A stretch of 64,000 bases of DNA from the NCBI RefSeq assembly GCF_900292075.1, contig NZ_OLMV01000006.1, positions 124,001-188,000 of the forward strand, in the 5' to 3' direction. Of the stretch, positions 29,103 to 38,028 are shown one piece after another. The first letter of the stretch is position 1. Each line of letters opens with the position of its first letter. The notes below the pieces were generated by a model. It was not told the DNA's origin. It worked only from the letters and a program-made list of their open reading frames with translations, and ran no database searches. The stretch comes from Microbacterium timonense. GTDB lineage: Bacteria; Actinomycetota; Actinomycetes; Actinomycetales; Microbacteriaceae. A program made the translations under genes and the position numbers.

Positions 29103-30092
29103 GTGCTCATCGCACAGCGTCCCACTCTGACCGAGGAGAAGATCGGGGAGTTCCGCAGCCGCTTCGTCATCGAGCCGCTGGAGCCCGGCTTCGGCTACAC
29201 GATCGGCAACGCGCTGCGCCGCAGCCTCCTGTCGTCGATCCCCGGCGCGGCCGTGACGTCGATCCGCATCGACGGCGTCCTCCACGAGTTCAGCACCATT
29301 CCGGGTGTGAAGGAGGATGTCACCGAGATCATCCTCAACATCAAGCAGCTGGTGGTCTCCAGCGAGCGCGACGAGCCCATCACGGCGTACCTGCGTAAGA
29401 CGGGCGCCGGTGAGGTCACCGCGGCGGACATCTCCGCCCCCGCCGGCGTCGAGGTGCACAACCCCGAGCTGGTCATCGCGACCCTCAACGACACCGCCAA
29501 GTTCGAGCTCGAGCTCACCATTGAGCGAGGCCGCGGCTACGTGTCGGCGACGCAGAACCGCAACGAGTACGCCGAAGCCGGTCAGATCCCGGTCGACTCG
29601 ATCTACTCGCCGGTGCTCAAGGTCTCGTACCGCGTCGACGCGACGCGTGCGGGCGAGCGCACCGACTTCGACAAGCTCGTGCTGGATGTCGAGACCAAGC
29701 CCTCGATCGCCCCGCGTGACGCGGTCGCGTCGGCCGGTCGCACGCTGACCGAGCTGTTCGGCCTGGCCCGTGAGCTCAACGTGGAGGCCGAGGGCATCGA
29801 GATCGGCCCGGCGCCGGTCGAGACGGTCCTCTCCAACGAGCTGTCGATGCCGATCGAGGACCTCGACCTGTCGGTCCGCTCGTACAACTGCCTCAAGCGC
29901 GAGGGCATCAACACCGTGTCGGAGCTCGTCGCCCTGTCGGAGACGCAGCTCATGAACATCCGCAACTTCGGCCAGAAGTCGGTCGACGAGGTGCGCGACA
30001 AGCTCGTCTCGCTCGGCCTGTCGCTGAAGGACTCGGTCCCCGGGTTCGACGGTGCGCACTTCTACGGCGGCTACGACGACGAGACCGTCTGA
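29103..30092 (+). CDS. rpoA: DNA-directed RNA polymerase alpha subunit
   Basis: The 329-residue alpha subunit starts [21 protein letters not shown] from a GTG. The N-terminal assembly domain includes [21 protein letters not shown] (residues about 29-48). After a linker, the C-terminal domain (about 255-315, [19 protein letters not shown]) contacts UP elements and activators. A small palindrome (cacgtg...cacgtg, 29062-29085) lies in front and could mark a separate promoter. It is followed by rplQ 46 bases later. Confidence 0.98.
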   Translation: MLIAQRPTLTEEKIGEFRSRFVIEPLEPGFGYTIGNALRRSLLSSIPGAAVTSIRIDGVLHEFSTIPGVKEDVTEIILNIKQLVVSSERDEPITAYLRKTGAGEVTAADISAPAGVEVHNPELVIATLNDTAKFELELTIERGRGYVSATQNRNEYAEAGQIPVDSIYSPVLKVSYRVDATRAGERTDFDKLVLDVETKPSIAPRDAVASAGRTLTELFGLARELNVEAEGIEIGPAPVETVLSNELSMPIEDLDLSVRSYNCLKREGINTVSELVALSETQLMNIRNFGQKSVDEVRDKLVSLGLSLKDSVPGFDGAHFYGGYDDETV

Positions 30093-30138
30093 GCCCGCCG
30101 GTACCCGACCGACTTTCCTTCCACTGGAGTAACTGAGA

Positions 30139-30744
30139 ATGCCCAAGCCCACGAAGGGTCCCCGCCTCGGAGGCGGCCCCGCCCACGAGCGTCTGCTGCT
30201 TGCGAACCTGGCCGCCGCGCTGTTCACGCACAAGTCGATCAAGACGACCGAGACCAAGGCCAAGCGTCTTCGTCCGCTCGCCGAGCGCCTGATCACCTTC
30301 GCCAAGCGCGGCGATCTGCACGCCCGTCGCCGGGTGCTGTCGGTCATCGGTGACAAGGAAGTCGTGCACGTCCTGTTCACCGAGATCGCCCCGCTGGTCG
30401 CGGACCGCGACGGCGGTTACACTCGCATCACCAAGGTCGGCAACCGCAAGGGCGACAACGCGCCCATGGCCGTCATCGAGCTCGTCCTCGAGCCGGTCAC
30501 GAAGAAGCCCTCTGCGAAGAAGGCCGCCGCGGCGAAGGCGGATGCCGCTCCCGCTGCCGCCGCGTCGACCGACGCCGATGAGAGCACTGCCGAGGAGTCG
30601 AACGTGAGCAACGAGCCCGTCGAAGACACCACTCCCGAGGAGTCGGCGACCGCCTCCGGTGCTGAGTCGCAGGAGGAGGGCGCCGCCGCTGAGGCTGCCG
30701 CCGAGGACGCCGTCGAGGCTCCCGCCGACGAGAAGTCCGAGTAA
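30139..30744 (+). CDS. rplQ: 50S ribosomal protein L17 with acidic C-terminal tail
   Basis: The L17 core (residues 1 to about 120) shows [29 protein letters not shown] and [19 protein letters not shown]. The product is 201 residues because a tail of about 80 residues, first Lys/Ala-rich and then strongly acidic (Glu/Asp/Ala/Ser), is appended. L17 lies at the tunnel exit, so the tail may protrude there. It is the last gene of the alpha operon, followed by a strong terminator. Confidence 0.97.
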   Translation: MPKPTKGPRLGGGPAHERLLLANLAAALFTHKSIKTTETKAKRLRPLAERLITFAKRGDLHARRRVLSVIGDKEVVHVLFTEIAPLVADRDGGYTRITKVGNRKGDNAPMAVIELVLEPVTKKPSAKKAAAAKADAAPAAAASTDADESTAEESNVSNEPVEDTTPEESATASGAESQEEGAAAEAAAEDAVEAPADEKSE

Positions 30745-30803
30745 TCGGGCAGCCGGGCCACGCTGCCCGGCCGGCCGCGGCACCGCCCGGCCACCCTTGC
30801 ACC

Positions 30804-30837
30804 GCGAGACCCGCCACCGTCAGGTGGCGGGTCTCGC
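30804..30837 (+). terminator. Terminator of the alpha operon
   Basis: A perfect 15-bp stem (30804-30818 with 30823-30837) with loop gtca, 60 bases after rplQ. A 23-bp tandem repeat array starts immediately after it. Confidence 0.85.
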
Positions 30838-30840
30838 TGC

Positions 30841-30977
30841 GTCTGCGCAGCGGGATGCCGCACGCCCGGCCAGCGGGACGCCGCAGGTCTGCGCAGCGCG
30901 ACGCCGGAGGTCTGGTCAGCGGGATGCCGCACGCCCGCCCAGAGCGATCCCGCGGGTCCGTCCGGCGGACGCCGGAG
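30841..30977. repeat. Tandem array of six 23-bp units
   Basis: Five units of 23 bases and one of 22 share the pattern g(t/c)c(t/c)g..cag(c)g.ga(c/t)gccg.a(g/c). They start at 30841, 30864, 30887, 30910, 30933 and 30956. The array exactly fills the gap between the rplQ terminator and the stop of the convergent acyltransferase gene. Units differ by several substitutions, so the array is not new. Confidence 0.8.
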
Positions 30978-30983
30978 GTCTGT

Positions 30984-33023
30984 TCACCCCTGATGCAGCA
31001 GGTCGGCGCTGAAGATCGCCGCGAGCCGGCCCGCGCGGTCGGCGGCGAACGTCCGCCGCTCCTGAGCCAGCTGCTCGACGGCGGCGGCGACGGTGTCGGC
31101 GAAGATGCGCCCGCCGGCGGCGCCCGGATGGATGTGGTCGCCGGCGAGGAGGTCCTCGTGAGGGGCGATGGCGCCGGCCCAGTCGGCGACGACGACGTTG
31201 CGATGGGCGTCGGCAAAGGCGGCGAGGTCGGCGTTGACACCGGGGATCCAGTCCCGGGGCGCGTAGGCGTTCACGAGGACGAGGTTGCCCTTGGGCCCGA
31301 CGGCAGCGGCGATGCGCTCCAGGGAGTCGCGGTCGATCGGTCCGTTCGTACCCAGCGCGACGACGACATACGGACGCAGGCGACCGGCTGCCGCGAGCGA
31401 GTCGACAATGCCGGGCCCCGCCCACATCGACCGCGACACCTCGGCGTCGATCTCGATGCCCGGCAGCCTCTCCATCAGCCCACCCGCCGACGCGAGCATG
31501 ACGGAGTCGCCGACGGCGGTGATCTGGTCGCCGGTGACCGGCGCCGGAGCGGGCGCGGCATCCGTGGGCTGACCCGGTGCCGGACTGGGGGCGATCGGTG
31601 CCGGAGGGCGGTGCTTGATCGCCTGCGCGAGCGCTTCTCTGCCCGCGGCGACCGCGGCCTCGGCGCTGGACTCGTCGGGCGCCGCCGCCAGCGCCGCGCC
31701 GGTTCCGGCGAGCATGAGTGCGCCCGCCAGGGCGGCGCCGAGCACGCGCAGACGGGAGCGTGGCCCCGAGCGCAGTCGCTCGAGCACCGATCGCGCCGAC
31801 GCACGGAAGCCGCGGCGCCGGACGGGCGTCTCGAGGTAGCGGTAGGAGAGTGCGGCGACTCCCGCGGTCGCAACCACGACCAGCGCGCCGATCCAGACCG
31901 GTGCGGTGGCGACCGTCGTGCCGGGAGCGAGCGCCGCGACCGCGAGGACCAGCAGCGGCCAGTGCCAGAGGTAGATGCCGTACGAGCGGTCACCGATCCA
32001 GCGCAACGGCTGCACGTCCAGCGCTGGACCGAACCACGACCCCGGCCACACCCCTGCGGTGATCGCGACGGCGCTGAGAACGCTCGCCGTCAGAAGCGTC
32101 CCGGGGAACGTCGCGGCGGAGTCGGCCGGGTGCAACGTCGCCAGTGCCACGAGCCACACCACGGCCAGCACCCCCAGCGCGCTGGTCACGTGGCGAGCGG
32201 GCGGCGAATCGACCCATCGCGGCCGCGTCGCCGTCGGCTTGGGCGCCGACGGCGGCAGCACGATCCGCCACTGCGGTCCGCGGCCGCCGTTCGGGGCCGC
32301 GAGGATCCCCTCCAGCGCCGGGACCGATGCCGCCGCCGGACGGCCGAGCGGCGCCAGCAGGAAGGCCAGCCCCACACCCAGGAGCAGTCCGAACGCGTGG
32401 GTGTCGGTGCCGAAATACGCGCGCGTCAGGTCTCCGCCACCCGAGACGAGCGCCGCCATCCACAGCGCCGACGTCGCCGCGAGCACGAACGCGATCGCCG
32501 TGCGCGCCCAGGAACGGCGGATCAGCAGGAAGAGCAGGAACAGCAGCGGCCACACCAGGTAGAACTGCTCCTCCACGGCCAGCGACCAGAAGTTGCGGAA
32601 CAGCTCGGGTGTCGCGGCCGAGAAGTAACCACCGCCCGCCGCGATCGAGAACCAGTTGTAGCTGAAGGTCGCCGCGCCGAGCACCTGCTCGTCCAGGTGC
32701 ACGAGCACGTCACCGCCGACGAGCCACGCGAGAGCGGAGCACACCACCACGACCAGCGCGAGCGCCGGCAGCAGTCGCCGCGCGCGTCGCTGCCAGAATC
32801 TGCCCAGAGCCACCCGGCCGGTGGCGGCATGCTCGCGCAGCAGCAGGCTCGTGATGAGGAACCCGCTGATCACGAAGAAGACGTCGACGCCGAGGAATCC
32901 GCCCGGCAGCAGCGCGGGCGGGAAGAGGTGGTAGACCACCACGAGGAGCACCGCGATCGCGCGCATGCCGTCGAGTCCGGCGAAGCGGGCGGCGGGGCGA
33001 GGAGCGGGCGCGGTCGACGTCAT
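30984..33023 (-). CDS. Acyltransferase-3 membrane protein with C-terminal SGNH domain (OafA-like)
   Basis: The 679-residue protein has an acyltransferase-3 domain of about ten membrane helices (residues about 15-420) with FAGLDGMRAIAVLLVVVYH, GVDVFFVISGFLI and SLAVEEQFYLVWP. It is followed by an extracellular SGNH hydrolase-like domain (about 500-670) with GDSVM, GTNG and DHIHP, carrying the Ser and Asp-x-x-His. Such proteins O-acetylate cell-envelope glycans. ATG 33023 is used; a GTG at 33041 is possible. It is transcribed against the ribosomal genes and separates rplQ from truA. A TAGACT -10 lies at 33054-33059. Confidence 0.9.
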   Translation of the reverse strand: MTSTAPAPRPAARFAGLDGMRAIAVLLVVVYHLFPPALLPGGFLGVDVFFVISGFLITSLLLREHAATGRVALGRFWQRRARRLLPALALVVVVCSALAWLVGGDVLVHLDEQVLGAATFSYNWFSIAAGGGYFSAATPELFRNFWSLAVEEQFYLVWPLLFLLFLLIRRSWARTAIAFVLAATSALWMAALVSGGGDLTRAYFGTDTHAFGLLLGVGLAFLLAPLGRPAAASVPALEGILAAPNGGRGPQWRIVLPPSAPKPTATRPRWVDSPPARHVTSALGVLAVVWLVALATLHPADSAATFPGTLLTASVLSAVAITAGVWPGSWFGPALDVQPLRWIGDRSYGIYLWHWPLLVLAVAALAPGTTVATAPVWIGALVVVATAGVAALSYRYLETPVRRRGFRASARSVLERLRSGPRSRLRVLGAALAGALMLAGTGAALAAAPDESSAEAAVAAGREALAQAIKHRPPAPIAPSPAPGQPTDAAPAPAPVTGDQITAVGDSVMLASAGGLMERLPGIEIDAEVSRSMWAGPGIVDSLAAAGRLRPYVVVALGTNGPIDRDSLERIAAAVGPKGNLVLVNAYAPRDWIPGVNADLAAFADAHRNVVVADWAGAIAPHEDLLAGDHIHPGAAGGRIFADTVAAAVEQLAQERRTFAADRAGRLAAIFSADLLHQG

Positions 33024-33152
33024 GGCTTTCGATGTAGGCACTGGGAAGCGGCAAGTCTACGTCGCCCGTCTGAGAGGGCCCGGGATCGTTCCGGCGCGGC
33101 TTGCAGCTCGGTGCCGTCGGGCGGTGGCGGCGGCCGCGGATGGGCTGGGGCC

Positions 33153-34013
33153 GTGCGGATCCGGCTCGACATCGCCTACGACGGCACGCACTTCCGCGGC
33201 TGGGCCCGCCAGCCCGGGCTGCGCACGGTGCAGGAGACGCTCGAGGCATCCCTGGCCCGCGTCGTCGGCGGCGATCCGCGGCTCGTCGTCGCCGGCCGGA
33301 CGGATGCCGGAGTCCACGCGACCGGTCAAGTCGCCCACGTGGACCTCGATGACGCGCAACGCGAGCGGATGCTCGCCCGGCACGCGCGTCCCACGGCGCA
33401 GGCGCAGACACCGCAGGAGCGCGCCGCTGCCCTCGCCGCCCGCATGACGGGAGTGGTCGGCGCGTACGCGGATGTCGCGGTGCGCCGCTCCGGCATCGCG
33501 CCCGCGGGGTTCGATGCGAGGTTCTCAGCGGTGTGGCGTCGGTATGAGTACCGGATCGCCGACGCCGTCACCGGCTACGACCCGCTCGAGCGTCACCGCA
33601 CCACCACGGTGCGCGCGGCGTTGGACGTCGACGCGATGGATGCCGCGGCTCGGGCGCTCACCGGACTGCACGACTTCGCCGCGTACTGCAAGCCGCGGGA
33701 GGAGGCGACGACGATCCGCACGCTGCTCGAGTTCGACTGGCACCGCGATGCCGCCGGAGTGCTCACCGCCAACGTGAAGGCCGACGCGTTCTGTCACAGC
33801 ATGGTGCGCGCCCTCGTCGGCGCCTGCGTCGCCGTGGGGGAGGGCCGCCTGGACGCCGCGGACGTCCTCGAGATCCGTGACGGCCGGGAGCGCGTGCCCG
33901 AGGTGAAGGTGCTGGCCGCGAGAGGCCTCACGCTGACCGGGGTGGGGTATCCCGCCGATGACCTGCTGGCCCAGCGCGCCGAGCAGACGCGGGCGCGGCG
34001 CGACCTCGGCTGA
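33153..34013 (+). CDS. truA: tRNA pseudouridine(38-40) synthase
   Basis: TruA makes pseudouridine at positions 38-40 of tRNA anticodon arms. The 286-residue protein has AYDGTHFRGWARQPGLRTVQ near the start, the catalytic Asp in AGRTDAGVHATGQV, and AFCHSMVRALVGACVAVGEG. GTG 33153 gives the family N-terminus; the long open frame upstream is not coding. A segment around residues 75-100 (rich in Ala, Gln and Arg) is an insertion relative to short homologues. truA commonly follows rplQ, but here the acyltransferase intervenes. Confidence 0.95.
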   Translation: MRIRLDIAYDGTHFRGWARQPGLRTVQETLEASLARVVGGDPRLVVAGRTDAGVHATGQVAHVDLDDAQRERMLARHARPTAQAQTPQERAAALAARMTGVVGAYADVAVRRSGIAPAGFDARFSAVWRRYEYRIADAVTGYDPLERHRTTTVRAALDVDAMDAAARALTGLHDFAAYCKPREEATTIRTLLEFDWHRDAAGVLTANVKADAFCHSMVRALVGACVAVGEGRLDAADVLEIRDGRERVPEVKVLAARGLTLTGVGYPADDLLAQRAEQTRARRDLG

Positions 34014-34087
34014 CAGGCCCGCGACGGGGCGCCGGGCGCGTCCCGCTCACGACGGCCGAGGGCGCCACGAGGACATGGGTGGCACGA

Positions 34088-35263
34088 TCACGGTCGCTCC
34101 GACTGGCTGATCAGTCGTTCGACGACCGTCGCGCCGACTCGTTCCCAGCGGTCGCCGCCCTTCTCGCTGGCCAGGCGCGCCGCCTCGCGTCCGGTGTAGA
34201 CCAGCGCGTCGAGGTCGTAGCCGAGGACGGACGCCGGTGCCCATCCGGCGCTCGCGGTGGGGCGGATCGGGAGTGCGCCGTGCACATCCAGCAGCGTCAC
34301 CCTCTCCAGTATCGTGCGCAGCAGCTCGCGGACCGCGGCATCCTGACGAGGCACCAGCACCACGACCGAGCCCGCCGAGGGCGACCCGACGTCGGACTCG
34401 GCCGGGAACACGGCCCGCGCCTCCTGCTCCAGCCGCTCCGAGAGGTTCGCGAACGCCGCCGCGCCGGCACTGCGGCGGATGTCGAGCGCGTCATCGAGCT
34501 GGAGGTAGACGATCGACCACGGGTCAGAGCCGCGTGCGGCGCGCAGCAGCCGATCGCCCGCGATCTTCTCGAAGTGCTGCCACCCGGTCGACAGGGTCGC
34601 GGCGCGGCCCAGTCCGCTGTCGCGCGCAGACGTGCCGACGACGGCCAGCAGAGCGCAGCCGACGTACACCAGCATGCCCGCCGACGAGATGAGCCGCACG
34701 AGGCCGAAGTCATCGCTCCCCGACGGCGGGAACAGCAGACCCGCCAGGAGCGTCGCGGTCCCGGTGAGGAAGAACGCGATCGACACGATCGCCAGGGGAA
34801 GCACGAGACGGTCGGTCCGCCGGGCGGCGACGCGTGACCAGTCGAGCACGAACAGAGCAGCGAAGACGGATGCCGCGAAGAAGACGATGCGGTAGGTCAC
34901 GGTGAACCACCTGATGTCGTCGACGCTTCCCAGCACGGCCGCCGACGCGGCGGCGACCACCCCACCTGCCCAGGCGTGCGGACGCAGCCCCCATCCGGCA
35001 CGGAACCCCGACCACAGCAACGCCGGAGCTCCCATCAGCGCACCCAGCGACACGCGGCGGAGCGTCTCCATGTCGTTGATCTGCGCGGCGACCACACCGT
35101 ACGTCGCGAGCATCGCGAGGGTGAAGGCGAAGCTCCAGTACAGGGTGGGTGGGCCGGGCTTGACGAGGAAAGCGATCCCGATCGTCAGCGCCGTCGCCAG
35201 GGTCGTCATCACGGCCTGCGCGACGCCGAGATCCACGGCTGATGCCGCCATGAGGTCTGTCAT
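34088..35263 (-). CDS. Membrane protein with degenerate GGDEF-like domain
   Basis: About seven membrane helices fill residues 1-220 of this 391-residue protein. Its C-terminal part (about 232-385) resembles a GGDEF domain in layout (HFEKIAGDRLL...IVYLQLDD...SAGWA...YTGREAARLASEKGGDRW). However, the GGDEF signature is replaced by SPSAGSVVVLVP, so diguanylate cyclase activity is unlikely. The ATG overlaps the histidine kinase stop (ATGA) and has ggagg upstream. It may be a sensor or regulatory partner of that kinase. The family assignment is by eye and moderate in certainty. Confidence 0.65.
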   Translation of the reverse strand: MTDLMAASAVDLGVAQAVMTTLATALTIGIAFLVKPGPPTLYWSFAFTLAMLATYGVVAAQINDMETLRRVSLGALMGAPALLWSGFRAGWGLRPHAWAGGVVAAASAAVLGSVDDIRWFTVTYRIVFFAASVFAALFVLDWSRVAARRTDRLVLPLAIVSIAFFLTGTATLLAGLLFPPSGSDDFGLVRLISSAGMLVYVGCALLAVVGTSARDSGLGRAATLSTGWQHFEKIAGDRLLRAARGSDPWSIVYLQLDDALDIRRSAGAAAFANLSERLEQEARAVFPAESDVGSPSAGSVVVLVPRQDAAVRELLRTILERVTLLDVHGALPIRPTASAGWAPASVLGYDLDALVYTGREAARLASEKGGDRWERVGATVVERLISQSERP

Positions 35264-36930
35264 GCGGGTCCTCCGTCGTCGCGCCCGGTAGCGCCGGTGT
35301 CGTGGTCGGTCGCGCGGGGGAGGCGCACGCTCACCGTCGTGCCCTCTCCAGCCTGGCTTTCGACCGACAGCGTTCCGCCGTGTGCGCGGACGATGTCGTT
35401 GCTGATCCCGAGGCCGAGGCCGGTGCCGCCGCTGGTCTGCTGGGCCTCGGCCGTACGGAAGTACGGTGTGAGGATGCGTGGCAGGTCGTCGGCGGCGATC
35501 CCTATGCCGGTGTCGGTGACGGTCAGGGTGACGGCATCCCGATCGACGACGCCCGCGATCCGCACGCGGCCGTCGCGCGGCGTGTACTTGATCGCGTTGC
35601 TGACGATGTTGTCGACCACCTGCCGCAGCCGGAAGCCGTCCGCCGTGATCAGCAGCGGCTCGTCGGCGAGGACCTCGATCTGGACGCCGCCCGCGGTGGC
35701 GGTGGGGCGGAAGGATGCGACCGACTCGTACAGGATCTGACGCAGGTCGATGTCGTCGACCTCGTCGCGGCCGGAGAACCCGCGGCGGGTCGTTGACGCG
35801 AGGCTCTCGGTCATCGTGAGCATCCGCTCGCTCGCGCGGATGATGGCCTCGAACCGCTCACGCGTGCGCGGCGTGAGCTCGTCGAGCTCGAGGGCGAGCT
35901 CGGCGTTCCCGATCATCACGGTGAGCGGATGCTTGAGCTCGTGCGAGGCCATCGCGGTGAACCGTTCGCGCTCGCGCTGGGCGTAGGTCAGCGCGGTGAC
36001 GTCGTGGACCACAAGCAGGATGCTGGAGCCCTCGTCGCCTCGTGCCTGGAGTCTCTTGGCCGACACCGAGAGCGCCCGCCACTCGCCTTCCGCGGTGAAC
36101 AGCCACACGGAGGCGTCGGTGAACGTCTCGCCGCGCGACGCCCGCGCGAACGGCCGCTCGCCGGAAGGGATCGGCATGCCGCGTAGGCCGGTGTACTCCA
36201 CCGAGCGGGCGGGAAGCGTGGGATCCATCGCGTCGAGTCCGTACAGACGCGAGTACGCGTCGTTGACCGCGAGCACTTCGCCCTCGGTGGAGATGCGCGC
36301 GATGGCCGTGTCGAGGCCGTTGAGGATCTCCAGCGTCCGGCGCTCCTGGTGGGCGCGCCGGGTGAACGTCGCGGTGAGGCGACCCGCCTGGCGGCGCAGC
36401 AGTCGCCGGAGCGAGCGCGTGCGCCGCAGCGCGAGATGGGCGGTGATGCCGATGAAGGTGAGCGAGAGCAGCACGATGAACACGCGCAGCGGGCCGAGGC
36501 TGGACGTGGACGTGAGCGCCGTGTCGACGAGGAGGATGAGCCCGATCATCGCCAGCATCGCCGCGAGGGCGCGGGCACCGAAGTGCATCGCGACCCACAT
36601 CACGGGGAAGCCCCAGAGGTAGCCCAGGCGAAGCTCCGTGCCGCTGGAGAGAAGACCGATCGCGACGGCGTCCGCGAAGGGGATCGCCAGAACGGCGGCC
36701 GCCGGAAGGCGCGACCACGGAAGGCTGATCGTCGCCAGGGTGAAGAGGACGACCAGGACCGTGCCCACCAGGAAGCCGGCTCGCCCGAACAGCGACGGCT
36801 GCAGCACCATCACCAGAAGAGCGGTGATGAGCACGCTGGCGGCCAGGACGAGCTGGGTGAGCCAGATCGAGCGGGTGCGGCCGTCCGGCGAACCGACGAC
36901 GAACCCCGTCCGAACCGCCCCCGTGACCAT
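35260..36930 (-). CDS. Membrane sensor histidine kinase with PAS domain
   Basis: The 556-residue kinase has six or seven N-terminal membrane helices (about 22-168), a PAS-like domain (about 198-312), a HisKA helix with phosphoacceptor His330 in ASHELKHPLT, and an HATPase domain with N box VDNIVSNAIKYT, G1 DTGIGI and G2 GGTGLGLGIS. The ATG lies six bases after a TAGGAT -10 (36942-36937), so the mRNA is probably leaderless. It is coupled to the GGDEF-like gene. The regulator at 38029-38820 is a plausible partner but is not in the same operon. Confidence 0.9.
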   Translation of the reverse strand: MVTGAVRTGFVVGSPDGRTRSIWLTQLVLAASVLITALLVMVLQPSLFGRAGFLVGTVLVVLFTLATISLPWSRLPAAAVLAIPFADAVAIGLLSSGTELRLGYLWGFPVMWVAMHFGARALAAMLAMIGLILLVDTALTSTSSLGPLRVFIVLLSLTFIGITAHLALRRTRSLRRLLRRQAGRLTATFTRRAHQERRTLEILNGLDTAIARISTEGEVLAVNDAYSRLYGLDAMDPTLPARSVEYTGLRGMPIPSGERPFARASRGETFTDASVWLFTAEGEWRALSVSAKRLQARGDEGSSILLVVHDVTALTYAQRERERFTAMASHELKHPLTVMIGNAELALELDELTPRTRERFEAIIRASERMLTMTESLASTTRRGFSGRDEVDDIDLRQILYESVASFRPTATAGGVQIEVLADEPLLITADGFRLRQVVDNIVSNAIKYTPRDGRVRIAGVVDRDAVTLTVTDTGIGIAADDLPRILTPYFRTAEAQQTSGGTGLGLGISNDIVRAHGGTLSVESQAGEGTTVSVRLPRATDHDTGATGRDDGGPA

Positions 36931-36936
36931 ACGGCG

Positions 36937-36942
36937 ATCCTA
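36937..36942 (-). promoter_or_regulatory. -10 element for a leaderless histidine kinase mRNA
   Basis: TAGGAT on the minus strand ends six bases before the kinase ATG, so transcription should begin at or next to the start codon. No clear -35 is visible. Confidence 0.55.
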
Positions 36943-37116
36943 CGGATCGGCACGCGGGTCGCGTGGCTGCCGCCCCGGCGACCGGCCAACCTCTCCTTGC
37001 GGATGTCTTGCGCCAACATTGCGCTCCTCTTTCGCACCGCTCCGAAGACCGTTGCGGTCGGCGCGCGAGGCTGTAGGCGTGCCGGCGATCCCGGCCCACG
37101 GACCGAAGGGGAGAAC

Positions 37117-37908
37117 GTGACGGATCTGGTCCCGCTCGAGGCGGTGCTCGAGGACATCTCGGCGCACCGTTCGACGATCGGCTGCGTCATCCCTGCCGAC
37201 AACGAGGAGGAGTCGATCACCCAGGTGATCCAGTCGCTGCTCGGCCAGACACGTCTTCCCGACATCATCCACGTCGTCGTCAACAACACCTCGGATGCGA
37301 CGGTCCGGCGTGCGTCGCAGTTCGCCGGCCCGCACGAGGTTGTCACCGACCTCGGCGAGCAGTTCACCGAGGTCTTCGTCCACGACATCGGCGCGAATCC
37401 CCACACGAAGATCGGCGCCCTCAATTACGGGTTCACCCTCGTCGAGGGATACGACTACCTGCTCGGCGTCGACGCCGGCACCGTCGTCGACGCCCGGGCT
37501 GTCGAGTACCTGGAGGCGGAGGCGGTCTCCGACAGCAGTATCGGCAGCATCTCGCTGACCTCCGCGGTCGCGCCTCGGAGCCGCAACCCGGCGGTGCCCG
37601 CCGGCGAGGTCTCCCTCTTCTCGGTGCAGGCCCTGCGTGAAGTGATGACGGAGAATCACCAGTCGATGCCGTGGACACAGGACGACCGGGTGGGGGACTC
37701 GCTGCTGTTGCTGCAGATGCTGCGCGCCGGATACCTCACGAAGACCCGCCCCTGCGTCCGCACCGATGTGCGGGTGCGCGGGCTCCAGAACCTCGGAACG
37801 GTCAGGAACCGGTTCGTTCGCGTCGCGTTCGTCGGGCTGGTGGCCGGCTCGCTGTCGCTGGCGGCCGTCATCGCGCTCATCCGTCGCCGGCACGGATACG
37901 AGGTCTGA
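37117..37908 (+). CDS. Glycosyltransferase-2-like membrane protein, short
   Basis: The product has 263 residues from a GTG with a strong aggggag site. The start IGCVIPADNEEESITQVIQSLLGQTRLPDIIHVVVNN matches the nucleotide-sugar-binding N-terminus of family-2 glycosyltransferases (described by its ends). In place of the usual DxD there is GVDAGTVV, and the acceptor part is shortened. One membrane helix lies at the C-terminus (about 235-257). It may be a reduced or specialised enzyme, or an inactive relative. It is divergent from the histidine kinase and convergent with the response regulator. Confidence 0.7.
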   Translation: MTDLVPLEAVLEDISAHRSTIGCVIPADNEEESITQVIQSLLGQTRLPDIIHVVVNNTSDATVRRASQFAGPHEVVTDLGEQFTEVFVHDIGANPHTKIGALNYGFTLVEGYDYLLGVDAGTVVDARAVEYLEAEAVSDSSIGSISLTSAVAPRSRNPAVPAGEVSLFSVQALREVMTENHQSMPWTQDDRVGDSLLLLQMLRAGYLTKTRPCVRTDVRVRGLQNLGTVRNRFVRVAFVGLVAGSLSLAAVIALIRRRHGYEV

Positions 37909-38028
37909 CGCGGACCCGAAACGCGTCAGGGGAGAAGCCGCGGCTGGGGAGCGCGGCAAGGGGAGGGGAAGGAGGGGGTGCCTCGCAGGGGGAGCGGGGC
38001 ATCCTCTCCTCTTCGTACGGCGGCCGGC

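Noticed and set aside
30841-30977. CRISPR array
   Set aside because: The 23-bp units are directly adjacent and diverged, with no spacers between identical repeats.
30855-33152. Upstream extension of the truA frame to over 1000 codons
   Set aside because: It runs opposite the well-supported acyltransferase gene and through the tandem repeats; TruA homology begins at 33153.
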